Of a DNA stretch of 64,000 nt, positions 36,372-45,263 are shown one piece after another (within the stretch, counting starts at the first letter, position 1; each line of letters opens with the position of its first letter). Position numbers and translations under genes: made by a program. The stretch comes from Rhodovulum sp. ES.010 (GTDB lineage: Bacteria; Pseudomonadota; Alphaproteobacteria; Rhodobacterales; Rhodobacteraceae). The notes under the pieces were generated by a model, which was not told where the DNA came from, did no database searches, and worked only from the letters and a program-made list of their open reading frames with translations. The DNA lies in NCBI RefSeq assembly GCF_900142935.1, contig NZ_FSRS01000001.1, positions 1,870,001 to 1,934,000 of the forward strand, in the 5' to 3' direction.

Positions 36372-37855
36372 GGCGCGCCTTCGACCCGTGGAGTCTCGGC
36401 CAGCACGTAGCGGATCGGCAGAGGTTCGTCGGAGTGGCGATAGGGCAACTCGAAAAGCCCCTCGGCCCGCACGCGGGGCGCCGCATCCGCCGGCCAGCCC
36501 GCCAGCCGCATGCCCGCCTCAAGGCTGGAGGGCACATCCTCGCGCAGCAGGAACAGGACAGTCTCGCCCTCGAATGCCGCCGCGGCATGGCCCAGGTAGG
36601 GCGCGATCCGCCAATCGGGGCGTGCCCGCGCGAGATTGCCCGCGGTGTAGAACTCGGCCACGACCGGCGTCTCGGGCATGGGCGCGACGCCGGAAATCAG
36701 CTCGGGTAGCGGGCCGAAATCGACATCCCGCCGAGCGCCCGGCTTGAACCGGTCAAAGGTGAGACCGGCGAACATCAAAGCCGCCAGCAGCGCCAGCGCG
36801 ATATAGAAGCGCGAAACCGCCCGCGGCGCCAGCCCTCCGTGCAGCCAGGCGAACAGTCCCGGCACGGCCAGGAAGGCCATCGGCAGCAACCAGCGCCCAG
36901 TGACATGGCCCATGCCCGACGCCCACACGCCCGCCAGCATCACGAGCGCGACCACCAGCGCCGCCCGCAGGAGCAGCGCGGACACGACTGGCGCGGGTGT
37001 CCGCATCACACGCGGCAGGCGGCCGAACACCAGAAGCAGAGCCGCCGCGAGCAGGGGCACCGCCAGCACCGTCGCCATCGACTCCGCCAGAAGCGGCACC
37101 CCCTCGGGCAGGCCGGAGGCGGCCGGCGGCGGTTCGTCCAGCTGCAGTTTGCGCATCGACGAGAAGGCGAGCGCCGGGTTCTGCAGCATCCAGGCATAGG
37201 GGCCGGCGACGATGGCGGCGGCGATGGCGGGCGCGACCAGCCCCCGTGCCGTCAGCAGCCGCGTGCGCATCGGCCCAAGGGTCAGCCCGGCGGCGAAAAG
37301 CCCCAGCGGCACCAGCCAGAAATTGTATTTCGCAAGCCCGCCGAGCCCGATCGCAACGCCGAGCACGCCCCACGCGGCCCAGCTTCCGCTGCGCATCGTC
37401 CAGAGAAAGGCGGCTAGCGTGGCCGCCGAGGTCACCAGGAGGATGTTGGAATGGGTCGTGGCGCGCTGCGCTTCCCAGGCGATGTCGGGAAGCAGAAAGA
37501 GCGACAGCGCCGCGAAGGCCGCACCCGGGGCCGCGACCCAGAAACGAAGCCCCAGGAAGACAAGAAGGTAGCTCAGGAAAAGCAGACCGTTCTTCAACAG
37601 GGCCAGCGCCAGCAACGACCGGCCGAAAAGTTCGAAGAGTCCGATTTGCAACCAGTTGTAGAGCGGCAACTGCGGCCCGTAGCCGAGCCTGAGGCCGGGC
37701 GTCATGACCATCATCTCGGCCTCGTCGGTCTCGAGCGCGCCACCCAGCGCGAGCCGCAGCCCGACCTGACCTGCGAAATAGGCGGCAAGGGCCAGACTCA
37801 GCCACAGCGCCGCACGCGTCTGTTGCGCCTCGATCCGGTCGGAGATTTCGGTCAT
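36368..37855 (-). CDS. ArnT/PMT-like membrane glycosyltransferase, copy 1
   Basis: This 495-residue protein is a paralogue of the next gene with the same layout: ETDEAEMMVMTPGLRLGYGP in the first loop, then LPLYNWLQIGLFELFG and AKYNFWLVPLGLFAAGLTL. The two share blocks such as the P-L-Y-N-W motif and GLGGLAK, indicating tandem duplication. It probably transfers a sugar to an envelope lipid or protein on the periplasmic face. It is first in a two-gene unit, starting 11 bases from the 2-hydroxyacid dehydrogenase stop. Confidence 0.82.
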   Translation of the reverse strand: MTEISDRIEAQQTRAALWLSLALAAYFAGQVGLRLALGGALETDEAEMMVMTPGLRLGYGPQLPLYNWLQIGLFELFGRSLLALALLKNGLLFLSYLLVFLGLRFWVAAPGAAFAALSLFLLPDIAWEAQRATTHSNILLVTSAATLAAFLWTMRSGSWAAWGVLGVAIGLGGLAKYNFWLVPLGLFAAGLTLGPMRTRLLTARGLVAPAIAAAIVAGPYAWMLQNPALAFSSMRKLQLDEPPPAASGLPEGVPLLAESMATVLAVPLLAAALLLVFGRLPRVMRTPAPVVSALLLRAALVVALVMLAGVWASGMGHVTGRWLLPMAFLAVPGLFAWLHGGLAPRAVSRFYIALALLAALMFAGLTFDRFKPGARRDVDFGPLPELISGVAPMPETPVVAEFYTAGNLARARPDWRIAPYLGHAAAAFEGETVLFLLREDVPSSLEAGMRLAGWPADAAPRVRAEGLFELPYRHSDEPLPIRYVLAETPRVEGAP

Positions 37856-37866
37856 GGCGGCGCCGT

Positions 37867-38853
37867 TCAGATCATGCTGGGCAGGACGAGGTCCGGCGGG
37901 CGATGGCCGTCGGCGAAGGTCTTGATATTGATGATGACCTTTTCGCCCATCTCGACCCGGCCCTCCACGGTGGCCGACCCCATATGCGGCAAGAGCACCA
38001 CATTGCGCAACTCGCGCAGCCGCGGGTTGATTTCATGGCCATGCTCGAACACGTCGAGCCCGGCGCCGCCCAGTTCGCCCGCCCTGAGCATCCGGGTCAG
38101 CGCGTTCTCGTCGATCACCTCGCCGCGCGAAGTGTTAACGATCACCGCGTCGGGCTTCATCAGCCTCAGGCGCCGCGCGTTCATCAGGTGAAAGGTGGAG
38201 GGCGTGTGCGGGCAGTTGATCGAGAGGACGTCCATCCGGCTGACCATCTGGTCGAGACTGTCCCAGTAGGTCGCCTCCAGCTCCTCCTCGATCTCGGCTC
38301 GCAGGCGGCGTCGGTTGTGATAGTGGATCTGCACGCCGAAGACGCGGGCGCGCCGCGCGACCGCCTGCCCGATCCGCCCCATCCCCAGGATGCCGAGGCG
38401 CCGACCGCCGATCCGCCCCCCCATGAAGGCCGTGGGCGACCATCCCCGCCACTCGCCCGATTGCATTGTCGCGAGCCCCTCGGGAATGCGCCGCGTGACC
38501 GCCAGCATCAGCGCGATCGTCATGTCTGCGGTGTCCTCGGTCACCACGCCGGGGGTGTTCGCGACCAGGATGCCCCGCTGCCGCGCGGTCTGCACATCGA
38601 TATGATCGATCCCGGCCCCGTAATTCGCAATCAGCTTCAACCGGTCGCCGGCGCCGGCCAGCATCGATTGGTCGATCTGGTCGGTCACGCAGGGCACCAG
38701 AACGTCGGCGCGGCGCATCGCGTCGACCAGCGCATCGCGGCCCATCTTCTCGTCGCTGGCATTCAGATCGACGTCGAAGAGTTCCTTCATCCGGGTCTCG
38801 ACCGGCTCGGGCAGGCGTCGCGTCACGACAACACTCAGGCGTTGAGCGGGCAT
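37867..38853 (-). CDS. D-2-hydroxyacid dehydrogenase (glyoxylate/hydroxypyruvate reductase-like)
   Basis: This 328-residue NAD(P)-dependent reductase carries the Rossmann motif RLGILGMGRIGQAVARRARV, the substrate Arg in VNTSRGEVIDENAL, and the catalytic His in LLPHMGSATVEGR. NYGAGIDHIDV is the signature of the glycerate dehydrogenase subgroup. It probably reduces glyoxylate or hydroxypyruvate. The start MPAQRLSVVVTRRL is preceded by CGAGGAGG; a longer upstream frame is a shadow. It may be co-transcribed with the glycosyltransferases that follow. Confidence 0.9.
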   Translation of the reverse strand: MPAQRLSVVVTRRLPEPVETRMKELFDVDLNASDEKMGRDALVDAMRRADVLVPCVTDQIDQSMLAGAGDRLKLIANYGAGIDHIDVQTARQRGILVANTPGVVTEDTADMTIALMLAVTRRIPEGLATMQSGEWRGWSPTAFMGGRIGGRRLGILGMGRIGQAVARRARVFGVQIHYHNRRRLRAEIEEELEATYWDSLDQMVSRMDVLSINCPHTPSTFHLMNARRLRLMKPDAVIVNTSRGEVIDENALTRMLRAGELGGAGLDVFEHGHEINPRLRELRNVVLLPHMGSATVEGRVEMGEKVIINIKTFADGHRPPDLVLPSMI

Positions 38854-38944
38854 CCCGTGGCCTCCTCGTGCTTTCCAACCCGAACCGTGAGTGGCAAACT
38901 GTCCGAGATCGGGGCGCGGCACAAGACCCCGGGACCCAACGCGA

Positions 38945-39478
38945 ATGAGCAGGACAGCAATGGTGCAGCGGAAAGCCGGGCAAGCCGTTCGGGCGGTATT
39001 GCTCCTTTTTCTTTGTATCGCGATCCTCCCCGCGCCGAGCGGTGCGGCGGAGCGCGGCCCGGTCACCAACCTGCCGCTGCCCCGCTACGTGTCGCTCAAG
39101 GCGTCAGAGGGCAACGTGCGCCGGGGCCCCAGCCTGAGCCACCGGATCGACTGGGTCTACAAGCGCCGGGGCGTGCCCTTGCAGGTCACCGCCGAGTTCG
39201 GCCACTGGCGCCGCGTGCAGGATCGCGACGGGGCGGGCGGCTGGATGCACTACTCGCTGCTTTCGGGCGTACGCACCGTGATCGTCGAGGACGACATGAC
39301 ACCGCTTCTGCGCCTGCCGCGCCCCGACGCGCCGGTGCGTGCGCGCGCGGAACTCGGCGTCATCGCGCGGCTCGGCGAGTGCCAGCCCGACTGGTGTCGC
39401 ATCACGGCGGCGGGCCGCTCGGGCTGGGTGCCGAAATCGGCGCTTTGGGGCGTGGAACCGGACGAAATCCGCGAGTGA
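38945..39478 (+). CDS. Secreted SH3-like domain protein
   Basis: This 177-residue protein has a signal peptide (about residues 6-37, VLLLFLCIAILPAPSGAAER) and two bacterial SH3-like repeats. The first spans YVSLKASEGNVRRGPSLSHR to GGWMHYSLLSG, the second PVRARAELGVIARLGECQPD to GWVPKSALWG. Such domains bind cell-wall peptides or act as envelope scaffolds. ATG codons at 38945 and 38960 are both possible starts. Confidence 0.82.
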   Translation: MSRTAMVQRKAGQAVRAVLLLFLCIAILPAPSGAAERGPVTNLPLPRYVSLKASEGNVRRGPSLSHRIDWVYKRRGVPLQVTAEFGHWRRVQDRDGAGGWMHYSLLSGVRTVIVEDDMTPLLRLPRPDAPVRARAELGVIARLGECQPDWCRITAAGRSGWVPKSALWGVEPDEIRE

Positions 39479-39540
39479 CCTTGCCGTCACGGCAGACGGG
39501 CTGCTAACCAGTGCGCGGAACCCGCGCGCACCGCTCATCG

Positions 39541-40422
39541 ATGCCCCACGCCGCCCGCCTGAACCTGTCCGCCGGGATCGCCTCGGTCGCCACCGCGCTC
39601 GTGCTGGTGGCGTTGAAGCTCTGGGCGCTGGGCGAAACCCAGGCGCTGTCGGTCGCGGCCTCGCTGGCGGATAGCGCGCTCGACCTGATGATGTCGGCGG
39701 GCGCGTTGGCGGCGATCCTCTACGCGGCCCGCCCGCCCGACGAGGACCATGCCTTCGGTCACAGCTCGGCCGAGGACCTTGCCGGGCTCGGCCAGGCCGT
39801 GTTTATCCTGAGCGCCGCCGGAGTGATCGCCTCGGCCGCGGTCGCGCGGCTCATCGCCGACACGCCCCCTCCGCTTGCTGCCGAAACCCGCGGAATCGTC
39901 GCGATGACAGGCTCCATCGTCATCACGCTCGCCCTCGTGCTCTGGCAGCGCCGGGTCGCGGCACGCACCGGCAACCGGGTCGTCCGGGCGGATTCGCTGC
40001 ACTATCTCGGCGACCTCGTGCCCAATATCGGCGCGATTGTCGCGCTCTGGGCCTCGGCGCAGTTCGGCCTCGCGCGCCTCGACGCGGTAATCGCGCTTGC
40101 CACGGCGGGGATGCTGGCGGTCGGCGCGCTCGGCATCGGGCGCGCAGCCTGGGACGCGCTGATGGACCGCGCCGCCGCCCCCTATGTGATCGCCCGGATC
40201 GAGGAACTCGCCCACGCGCAGCATGGCATCCACGGCTTCCACGATCTCAAGACCCGGCGCGCCGGCACACGCCTTTTCGTGAATCTTCACATCGAACTCG
40301 ACGGGACCCAAAGCCTCGACGCCGCGCACGAGATCGGCGCCGCCCTGAAACACGCGATCCTCGCCGAGTTTCCCGGCGCCGACGTGATCATCCATTTCGA
40401 CCCGGTGCGCGCAGACGCCTGA
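39541..40422 (+). CDS. Cation diffusion facilitator (CDF) efflux transporter
   Basis: This 293-residue inner-membrane proton/metal antiporter exports Fe2+, Zn2+ or similar cations. It has six hydrophobic helices and a cytoplasmic C-terminal domain. Metal-site residues are the Asp pair in LADSALDLMMSAG and the His/Asp pair in LHYLGDLVPNIG; HAFGHSSAEDLAGL is the usual loop signature. The start is set at MPHAARLNLSAG, with 10 weakly coding residues before it. It is convergent with moeB. Confidence 0.88.
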   Translation: MPHAARLNLSAGIASVATALVLVALKLWALGETQALSVAASLADSALDLMMSAGALAAILYAARPPDEDHAFGHSSAEDLAGLGQAVFILSAAGVIASAAVARLIADTPPPLAAETRGIVAMTGSIVITLALVLWQRRVAARTGNRVVRADSLHYLGDLVPNIGAIVALWASAQFGLARLDAVIALATAGMLAVGALGIGRAAWDALMDRAAAPYVIARIEELAHAQHGIHGFHDLKTRRAGTRLFVNLHIELDGTQSLDAAHEIGAALKHAILAEFPGADVIIHFDPVRADA

Positions 40423-40456
40423 GCCTTCTTCTGGCGGAAAATATCCCCGCCGGAGG
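40423..40456 (-). repeat. Dispersed 3'-end repeat, copy 1
   Basis: On the minus strand, CCTCCGGCGGGGATATTTTC leads into CGCCAGAAGAAGGC just after the moeB stop. The same 34-base element, diverged at about 10 positions, follows the ilvE stop on the other strand. Similar sequences are familiar from gene ends in Rhodobacterales genomes. Confidence 0.55.
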
Positions 40457-40465
40457 CGTCCGCCG

Positions 40466-41515
40466 TCAGGCGGACCCCCGCCGCGCACCGCAGACGGGGC
40501 AGTCCGCGCGCCGCCTCAGCGCAATCGTGCGGGTCTCGGCATGGAGCGCATCGTAGATCAGCATCCGGCCGCGCAACCCCTCGCCCGCATCCGTGATCAG
40601 CTTGATCGCCTCGACAGCCATCAACGCCCCCATAACGCCCGGAAGCGGCCCGACCACACCCGCCTCGGCACAGGACGGCGCGAGGCCGGGCGCGGGCGCC
40701 TGCGGGAAAACGCAGGCATAGCAGGGCGTGCCTCGCGCCGGGTCATATACGCTGAATTGCCCCTCCCACTGGCTGATCGCCGCCGCGATCAGCGGTGTGC
40801 CCAGTTCCGCCGCAACCCGGTTCACAAGCGCACGCGTCTCGAAATTGTCTGACCCGTCGAGCACCAGGTCGTACTCTGCGAACAGCGCCCGCGCGGTCTC
40901 TTCGTCAAGCCGCCGGTTGTAGGGCCTGAAGTCGACATCCGGGTTCTGGGACGCCAGCGCCTCCTTGGCCGAGAACACCTTGGGCAGACCGGTGCGCGCG
41001 TCGGTATGAATCACCTGGCGCTGGAGGTTCGAGGTCGAGACCACGTCATCGTCGATCACCCCCAGCGTGCCGATACCCGCCGCCCCGAGATAGAGCAGCG
41101 CCGGAGAGCCGAGCCCGCCTGCCCCGACCACCAGCACCTTCGCCGCCTTCAGCCGCTTCTGACCCGGCCCGCCGATCTCGCGCAACACGATATGGCGGGC
41201 ATAGCGGTCGAGTTCGGCCGGGCGGAACCGGCCCGGCGCGGCCGGCGCCTCGGTCGGCCGCCGCGCCCGGCGCCGCAGCGCGCCGAGCCCCGCCCGGTAG
41301 GCCAGGACGATCGCCACCAGAAGGCCAAGGGCGAACCAGCCTTCGGGTGTGCCGCCGATCGCGCGCTTCAGGGCGTGGCCCTCGGGCATGAGGACCTGAA
41401 GCGCGAGGATTCCAAGATACAGCGCCCCGATCATCGCCCAGCGCGTGCGGAGGGAGACCCCGATCAGCGCCCCGATCCCCCATAGGAACAGGGCGAGTCC
41501 GACGACCAGGACCAT
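40466..41515 (-). CDS. moeB: MoeB/ThiF-type sulfur-carrier adenylyltransferase with N-terminal membrane anchor
   Basis: This 349-residue E1-like enzyme adenylates a small ubiquitin-like sulfur carrier for molybdopterin or thiamine synthesis. The nucleotide loop is VLVVGAGGLGSPALLYLGAA, the catalytic region is SCAEAGVVGPLPGVMGAL, and zinc is held by CYAC and CPVC. Unlike E. coli MoeB, about 90 extra N-terminal residues hold two or three hydrophobic helices, which would tether it to the membrane. The start overlaps the dut stop by one base. Confidence 0.9.
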   Translation of the reverse strand: MVLVVGLALFLWGIGALIGVSLRTRWAMIGALYLGILALQVLMPEGHALKRAIGGTPEGWFALGLLVAIVLAYRAGLGALRRRARRPTEAPAAPGRFRPAELDRYARHIVLREIGGPGQKRLKAAKVLVVGAGGLGSPALLYLGAAGIGTLGVIDDDVVSTSNLQRQVIHTDARTGLPKVFSAKEALASQNPDVDFRPYNRRLDEETARALFAEYDLVLDGSDNFETRALVNRVAAELGTPLIAAAISQWEGQFSVYDPARGTPCYACVFPQAPAPGLAPSCAEAGVVGPLPGVMGALMAVEAIKLITDAGEGLRGRMLIYDALHAETRTIALRRRADCPVCGARRGSA

Positions 41516-41982
41516 CAGCCCCGTCCCGTCGAGCCGAAGCCGCCTTCGCCGCGCGCGGTCGCGTCGAGCGCGTCCACCACCGCGAACTCGGCCTGCACCA
41601 CGGGGGCCACGATCATCTGTGCGATCCGGTCGCCATGGTGGAGGGTATAGGGCGCCTCCCCGAGGTTGACGAGCAACACGCCGAGCGGCCCGCGATAATC
41701 GCTGTCGATGGTGCCGGGCGTGTTCGGCAACGTGATCCCGTGTTTGAGCGCGAGGCCCGACCGAGGCCGAACCTGCACCTCGAACCCGGGCGGGATCGCC
41801 ACGCGAAACCCGGTGGGCACGATCCGGCGCTCCAGGGGCGCGAGCGTGACGCCGCCCGCGCGCAGCGCGGGCGCAAGGTTCGCGCGGATATCCGCACCCG
41901 CCGCGCCCGCGGTCTCGTAAGACGGCAGCGGCAGCGACCGGTCGGCCCAGTGCTCCCAGACAATCCTGAGCGTCGGCCTCAT
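41515..41982 (-). CDS. dut: Deoxyuridine 5'-triphosphate nucleotidohydrolase (dUTPase)
   Basis: This 155-residue trimeric enzyme hydrolyses dUTP to dUMP, keeping uracil out of DNA. The five dUTPase motifs are visible: [55 protein letters not shown], and the C-terminal [11 protein letters not shown] lid. It overlaps coaBC by 4 bases upstream and moeB by one base downstream, as in many alphaproteobacteria. Confidence 0.96.
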   Translation of the reverse strand: MRPTLRIVWEHWADRSLPLPSYETAGAAGADIRANLAPALRAGGVTLAPLERRIVPTGFRVAIPPGFEVQVRPRSGLALKHGITLPNTPGTIDSDYRGPLGVLLVNLGEAPYTLHHGDRIAQMIVAPVVQAEFAVVDALDATARGEGGFGSTGRG

Positions 41983-43175
41983 GCCAGCGCCTCGGCGATC
42001 CGCTGGGCCAGGCGCCGGGCGACCTCGTCCTTCGAGAGCCGCGGCCAGGTCTCGGCGCCCTCCGCGGAGATCAGCATCACCTCGTTCTCGGCGCCGCCCA
42101 TGATACCCGTCGCTTCCGACACGTCGTTCGCCACGATCCAGTCGCAGCCCTTGCGCTCGCGCTTGGCGCGGGCGTTAGCCTCGATCTCTTCGGTCTCGGC
42201 GGCAAAGCCGACAACCAGCCGCGGCCGGCCTTCGGCCAGTCCGGCGACCGTGGCTAGGATGTCCGGGTTCTCGGCGAATTCCAGCGCAGGCGCAGCGCCC
42301 GCGCCGTCCTTCTTCATCTTCTGGCCGGCGGCGTTCGCCACCCGCCAGTCGGCCACCGCCGCAGCGAAAACCGCCGCATCGGCCGGCAGCGCGGCTTCCA
42401 CCGCCTCCAGCATCTGCCGCGCGGTCTCGACCCGCACCACCTCGGTTCCGGCCGGCGGCGGCACGGCCGCGGGGCCGCTCACGAAGACCACCCCGGCCCC
42501 CAGCCCGGCAAGCGCACGCGCCACCGCCGCGCCCTGCGCACCGGAGGAGCGGTTGGCGATATAGCGGACCGGGTCGATGGGCTCATGCGTCGGTCCCGAG
42601 GTCACGACGATGCGCTTGCCCCGCAGCGGCCCGCCCGCCAGGGCGGCCTCGATGGCGGCCACGATCTCGGGCACCTCGGTCATCCGCCCCGGCCCGTATT
42701 CCCCGCACGCCATGTCACCGTCGTTCGGCCCGACGAAGCGCACCCCGTCGCTCCGCAGCGCCTCGGCATTCCGCCGCGTCGCCGGGTGCTGCCACATACG
42801 CACGTTCATCGCGGGTGCGACGAGCACGGGCGTGTCCGTCGCGAGCAGCAGTGTCGACGCGAGGTCGTCGGCATGCCCCCCGGCCATCTTCGCCATGAGG
42901 TCCGCGGTCGCGGGGGCCACCACCACCAGATCGGCCGCGCGCGACAGCTGGATATGGCCCATCTCGGCCTCGTCGGTGAGGTCGAAGAGGTCGCGATACA
43001 CCTTTTCGCCCGCCAGTGCCGACAGCGACAGGGGCGTGACGAACTGCTCCGCCGCGCGGGTCACCACCGGGATCACGGCCGCGCCGCGCTCGCGCAGCCT
43101 CCGGATCAGGTCGAGCGTCTTGTAGGCGGCGATGCCGCCCGCCACGATCAGGAGAATGCGTTTGCCGGACAGCAT
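41979..43175 (-). CDS. coaBC: Bifunctional phosphopantothenoylcysteine decarboxylase/synthetase
   Basis: This 398-residue fused enzyme performs two steps of coenzyme A synthesis. The N-terminal FMN-dependent CoaC part opens [20 protein letters not shown] and has the substrate motif [20 protein letters not shown]. The C-terminal CoaB part shows [20 protein letters not shown] and ends with the CTP-binding [15 protein letters not shown]. It is coupled to dut by an ATGA overlap. Confidence 0.96.
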   Translation of the reverse strand: MLSGKRILLIVAGGIAAYKTLDLIRRLRERGAAVIPVVTRAAEQFVTPLSLSALAGEKVYRDLFDLTDEAEMGHIQLSRAADLVVVAPATADLMAKMAGGHADDLASTLLLATDTPVLVAPAMNVRMWQHPATRRNAEALRSDGVRFVGPNDGDMACGEYGPGRMTEVPEIVAAIEAALAGGPLRGKRIVVTSGPTHEPIDPVRYIANRSSGAQGAAVARALAGLGAGVVFVSGPAAVPPPAGTEVVRVETARQMLEAVEAALPADAAVFAAAVADWRVANAAGQKMKKDGAGAAPALEFAENPDILATVAGLAEGRPRLVVGFAAETEEIEANARAKRERKGCDWIVANDVSEATGIMGGAENEVMLISAEGAETWPRLSKDEVARRLAQRIAEALA

Positions 43176-43236
43176 GGGGCCACCTTCGGTTAAGCGCCTT
43201 CGGACTGTCTAGGCCGCGTGTCGGGGCGAGACAAGC

Positions 43237-44055
43237 TCACTCGGCGCGGAAAGCCGCGCACGGATCGGGCCGCTCGGCCGGGTCGGTCACGACCCAAAGG
43301 TCGTAGGGCGGCGTGCCCTCGGGCGCGGCCTCGAACTGCCCGACCGACAACACCTCGGCCTCTGGCGCCACGCGGGACAACGGGCGCGGCATTCCCCAAT
43401 CGGTTCGTGCATGTCCGTTGCCGGTGATCACCACGACCGGGCCGCCGCTGTCCGCCAGCGCCTGCCGGGCCGCACGGGCCAGCGCCGCGTCGCGCAGCCG
43501 CTGCGCCTCGACCATGCCGCCCATCATCTCGGCCGGCATCGCGTTGCAATGCGCCTCCATCTGCCCCACCTCGCGGGTGGCCTGCTCGTCGGAAGACAGC
43601 GCGACGTCGATCCCGTAGTCGCTGGCCTCGCCGCCGAAGACGGCGGCCGCGCCCTCGCTCACGGCGCGCCGCACTTCGTCCCGGGGCAGAGCCGCACCAT
43701 AGACGCGCGCCTCGGGCGCGGCAGCGAAGATCGGATGGTACATTGCGAAATCGGGCCAGCCCGAATTCTCCCACTGGAGCGCCGCGCCCAGCGCCTCGGC
43801 ATCAGCGCGATTCTCCGGGGTGACGCGCGCGGCCTGTTCTGCCGTCAGCATCTCGAAAACGAGCGCCGCGGGGACAAGCGCCGCCACCGCTTTCGCCTGG
43901 TTTTCGTGGTGATGGGGATTGTCGTGCATCTCGCCCAGGATCACCACATCCACCTCCGGCAAACGCTCTAATGCCGCCGGGTCGATGTCTTCGGCCCCGG
44001 CGGCGGTCACGAATGTCAGGGCGGCCGACGCCGCAAGGCAGAACGGATGTCTCAC
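43237..44055 (-). CDS. ChaN-family (Tiki/EreA-like) putative haem-binding lipoprotein-type protein
   Basis: This 272-residue exported protein has a signal sequence (MRHPFCLAASAALTFVTAAG). The core shows VVILGEMHDNPHHHENQAKA, the family's metal/haem-binding His region, and later VVVITGNGHARTDWGMP. ChaN relatives have been linked to haem or iron handling. No lipobox Cys is evident after the signal. It overlaps the rpoH stop by 4 bases, so the sigma-factor transcript probably continues into it. Confidence 0.82.
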   Translation of the reverse strand: MRHPFCLAASAALTFVTAAGAEDIDPAALERLPEVDVVILGEMHDNPHHHENQAKAVAALVPAALVFEMLTAEQAARVTPENRADAEALGAALQWENSGWPDFAMYHPIFAAAPEARVYGAALPRDEVRRAVSEGAAAVFGGEASDYGIDVALSSDEQATREVGQMEAHCNAMPAEMMGGMVEAQRLRDAALARAARQALADSGGPVVVITGNGHARTDWGMPRPLSRVAPEAEVLSVGQFEAAPEGTPPYDLWVVTDPAERPDPCAAFRAE

Positions 44056-44930
44056 GCGAGGAAGTGATGCACCTCGGGAGATTGGGTTTCAAGGCTCTTG
44101 CGCATCTTTCCGAACGCGGCGGCCTCGAGTTGGCGAACCCGCTCTTTCGACAGGCCCAACTCGTTGCCAAGGCTTTCCAGCGTCCGCGGCTCGTCGCGCA
44201 GCTTGCGCTCCTGAACGATGAACCGCTCACGGTGGTTGAGTTCGGACAGCGCGGTCGCCAGCCACCCACGCAATTGCGCCCGGTCGCGCCCATCCTCGAC
44301 GAGGTCCGCCGCCTGAACCGACTCGTCCTCGATCGTCTCGATCCATTCGCGCCCTTCCTCGTCGGTCGACTGGGTGGCATTGAGCGAGAAATCGGACCCC
44401 GACAGGCGCCCTTCCATCATCTCGACATCTGCCAGCGGCACGCCCACCTCGGTCGCGATCATCTGGCGCAGCTGGTGCCGGTCGAGCATTTCGCCGCGGG
44501 CCGAGGCCTCGCGCTCCAGCCGGGCCTGCACGCGGCGCATGTTGAAGAACAGCGATTTCTGCGAGGAGGTGGAGCCGGTGCGCACCATGGACCAGTTGCG
44601 CATCACGTAGTCCTGGATCGACGCCTTGATCCACCACACCGCGTAGGTCGAGAACCGCACGCCCCGGTCGGGGTCGAACTTGTCCGCAGCCTTCATCAGG
44701 CCGAGCGATGCCTCCTGGATGAGATCGTTCATCGGCGCGCCGTAACGCTTGAATTTGGCCGCCATGGAGATCGCGAGACGCATGTAAGCGGTGATCAGGC
44801 GGTGCAGCGCGGCTTCGTCCCGCTCGTCCCGCCAGGCATAGGCCAGTTGAAGTTCCGTTTCCGCGTCGAGCAGTTCGGCCTTCATGGCCTGCCGCGACAG
44901 CGTGTTGGGGTCATGTCGATCAAGAGCCAT
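44052..44930 (-). CDS. rpoH2: RpoH-type alternative sigma factor, RpoHII subgroup
   Basis: This 292-residue sigma-32-family factor has region 2 with PMNDLIQEASLGLMKAADKF and FSTYAVWWIKASIQDYVMRN, the RpoH-box-like SSQKSLFFNMRRVQARLERE, and region 4.2 ending LGLSKERVRQLEAAAFGKM. The opening KAELLDAETELQLAYAWRDE resembles the RpoHII paralogue that serves the singlet-oxygen response in Rhodobacter. The second, RpoHI-type paralogue is not in the window. An RpoE-like promoter candidate upstream supports this assignment. Confidence 0.9.
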   Translation of the reverse strand: MALDRHDPNTLSRQAMKAELLDAETELQLAYAWRDERDEAALHRLITAYMRLAISMAAKFKRYGAPMNDLIQEASLGLMKAADKFDPDRGVRFSTYAVWWIKASIQDYVMRNWSMVRTGSTSSQKSLFFNMRRVQARLEREASARGEMLDRHQLRQMIATEVGVPLADVEMMEGRLSGSDFSLNATQSTDEEGREWIETIEDESVQAADLVEDGRDRAQLRGWLATALSELNHRERFIVQERKLRDEPRTLESLGNELGLSKERVRQLEAAAFGKMRKSLETQSPEVHHFLA

Positions 44931-45263
44931 GCCACCTCCCGGGTCTAGGCAAATCGGTTTTCCGGTTCCCTTGTTGTGCGGACGATACGGCTCATCGTGT
45001 CGCCCGGATCACTTTTTGAGCCATCAACGCGCCAAACGCCGCGCACGGGTTCTGTGCAAGAACGCGCAGAAATTCGCCGTCATTATGAAAACGCTGCGGG
45101 GCGACGCGCCGTTGCGCTCGTTCATGCGCTGCTTGGCTTTGGCCCTGCTTCGCCGCGGCAAAACCGCCATGGGACGCGGAAACCCGGTGCGACGCCGCGA
45201 TCTTTACCATTCGCTAACCAAGCCGGCGTAGCGGTTAACCATTCCGGAGCGAGGGAGAAAACC
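44931..45263. other. Divergent intergenic region rpoH / comM-like gene
   Basis: The 333 bases hold the candidate RpoE promoter for rpoH (44982-45011). Near the other gene there is an AT-richer strip (45205-45263) with GTTAACCATT and a GAGGGAG ribosome site. No RNA gene was recognised in between. Confidence 0.5.
44982..45011 (-). promoter_or_regulatory. Candidate RpoE (ECF) promoter of rpoH
   Basis: On the minus strand TGATCC is followed after 18 bases by TATCGT, 52 bases before the rpoH start. TGATCC is the -35 motif of Rhodobacter RpoE, the factor released by ChrR on singlet-oxygen stress, and rpoHII is its best-known target. The -10 match is only partial. Confidence 0.5.

Noticed and set aside
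44931..45263. CtrA-binding sites suggested by GTTAAC and CTAACC near 45215-45240
   Set aside because: The two half sites do not have the required 7-base spacing.
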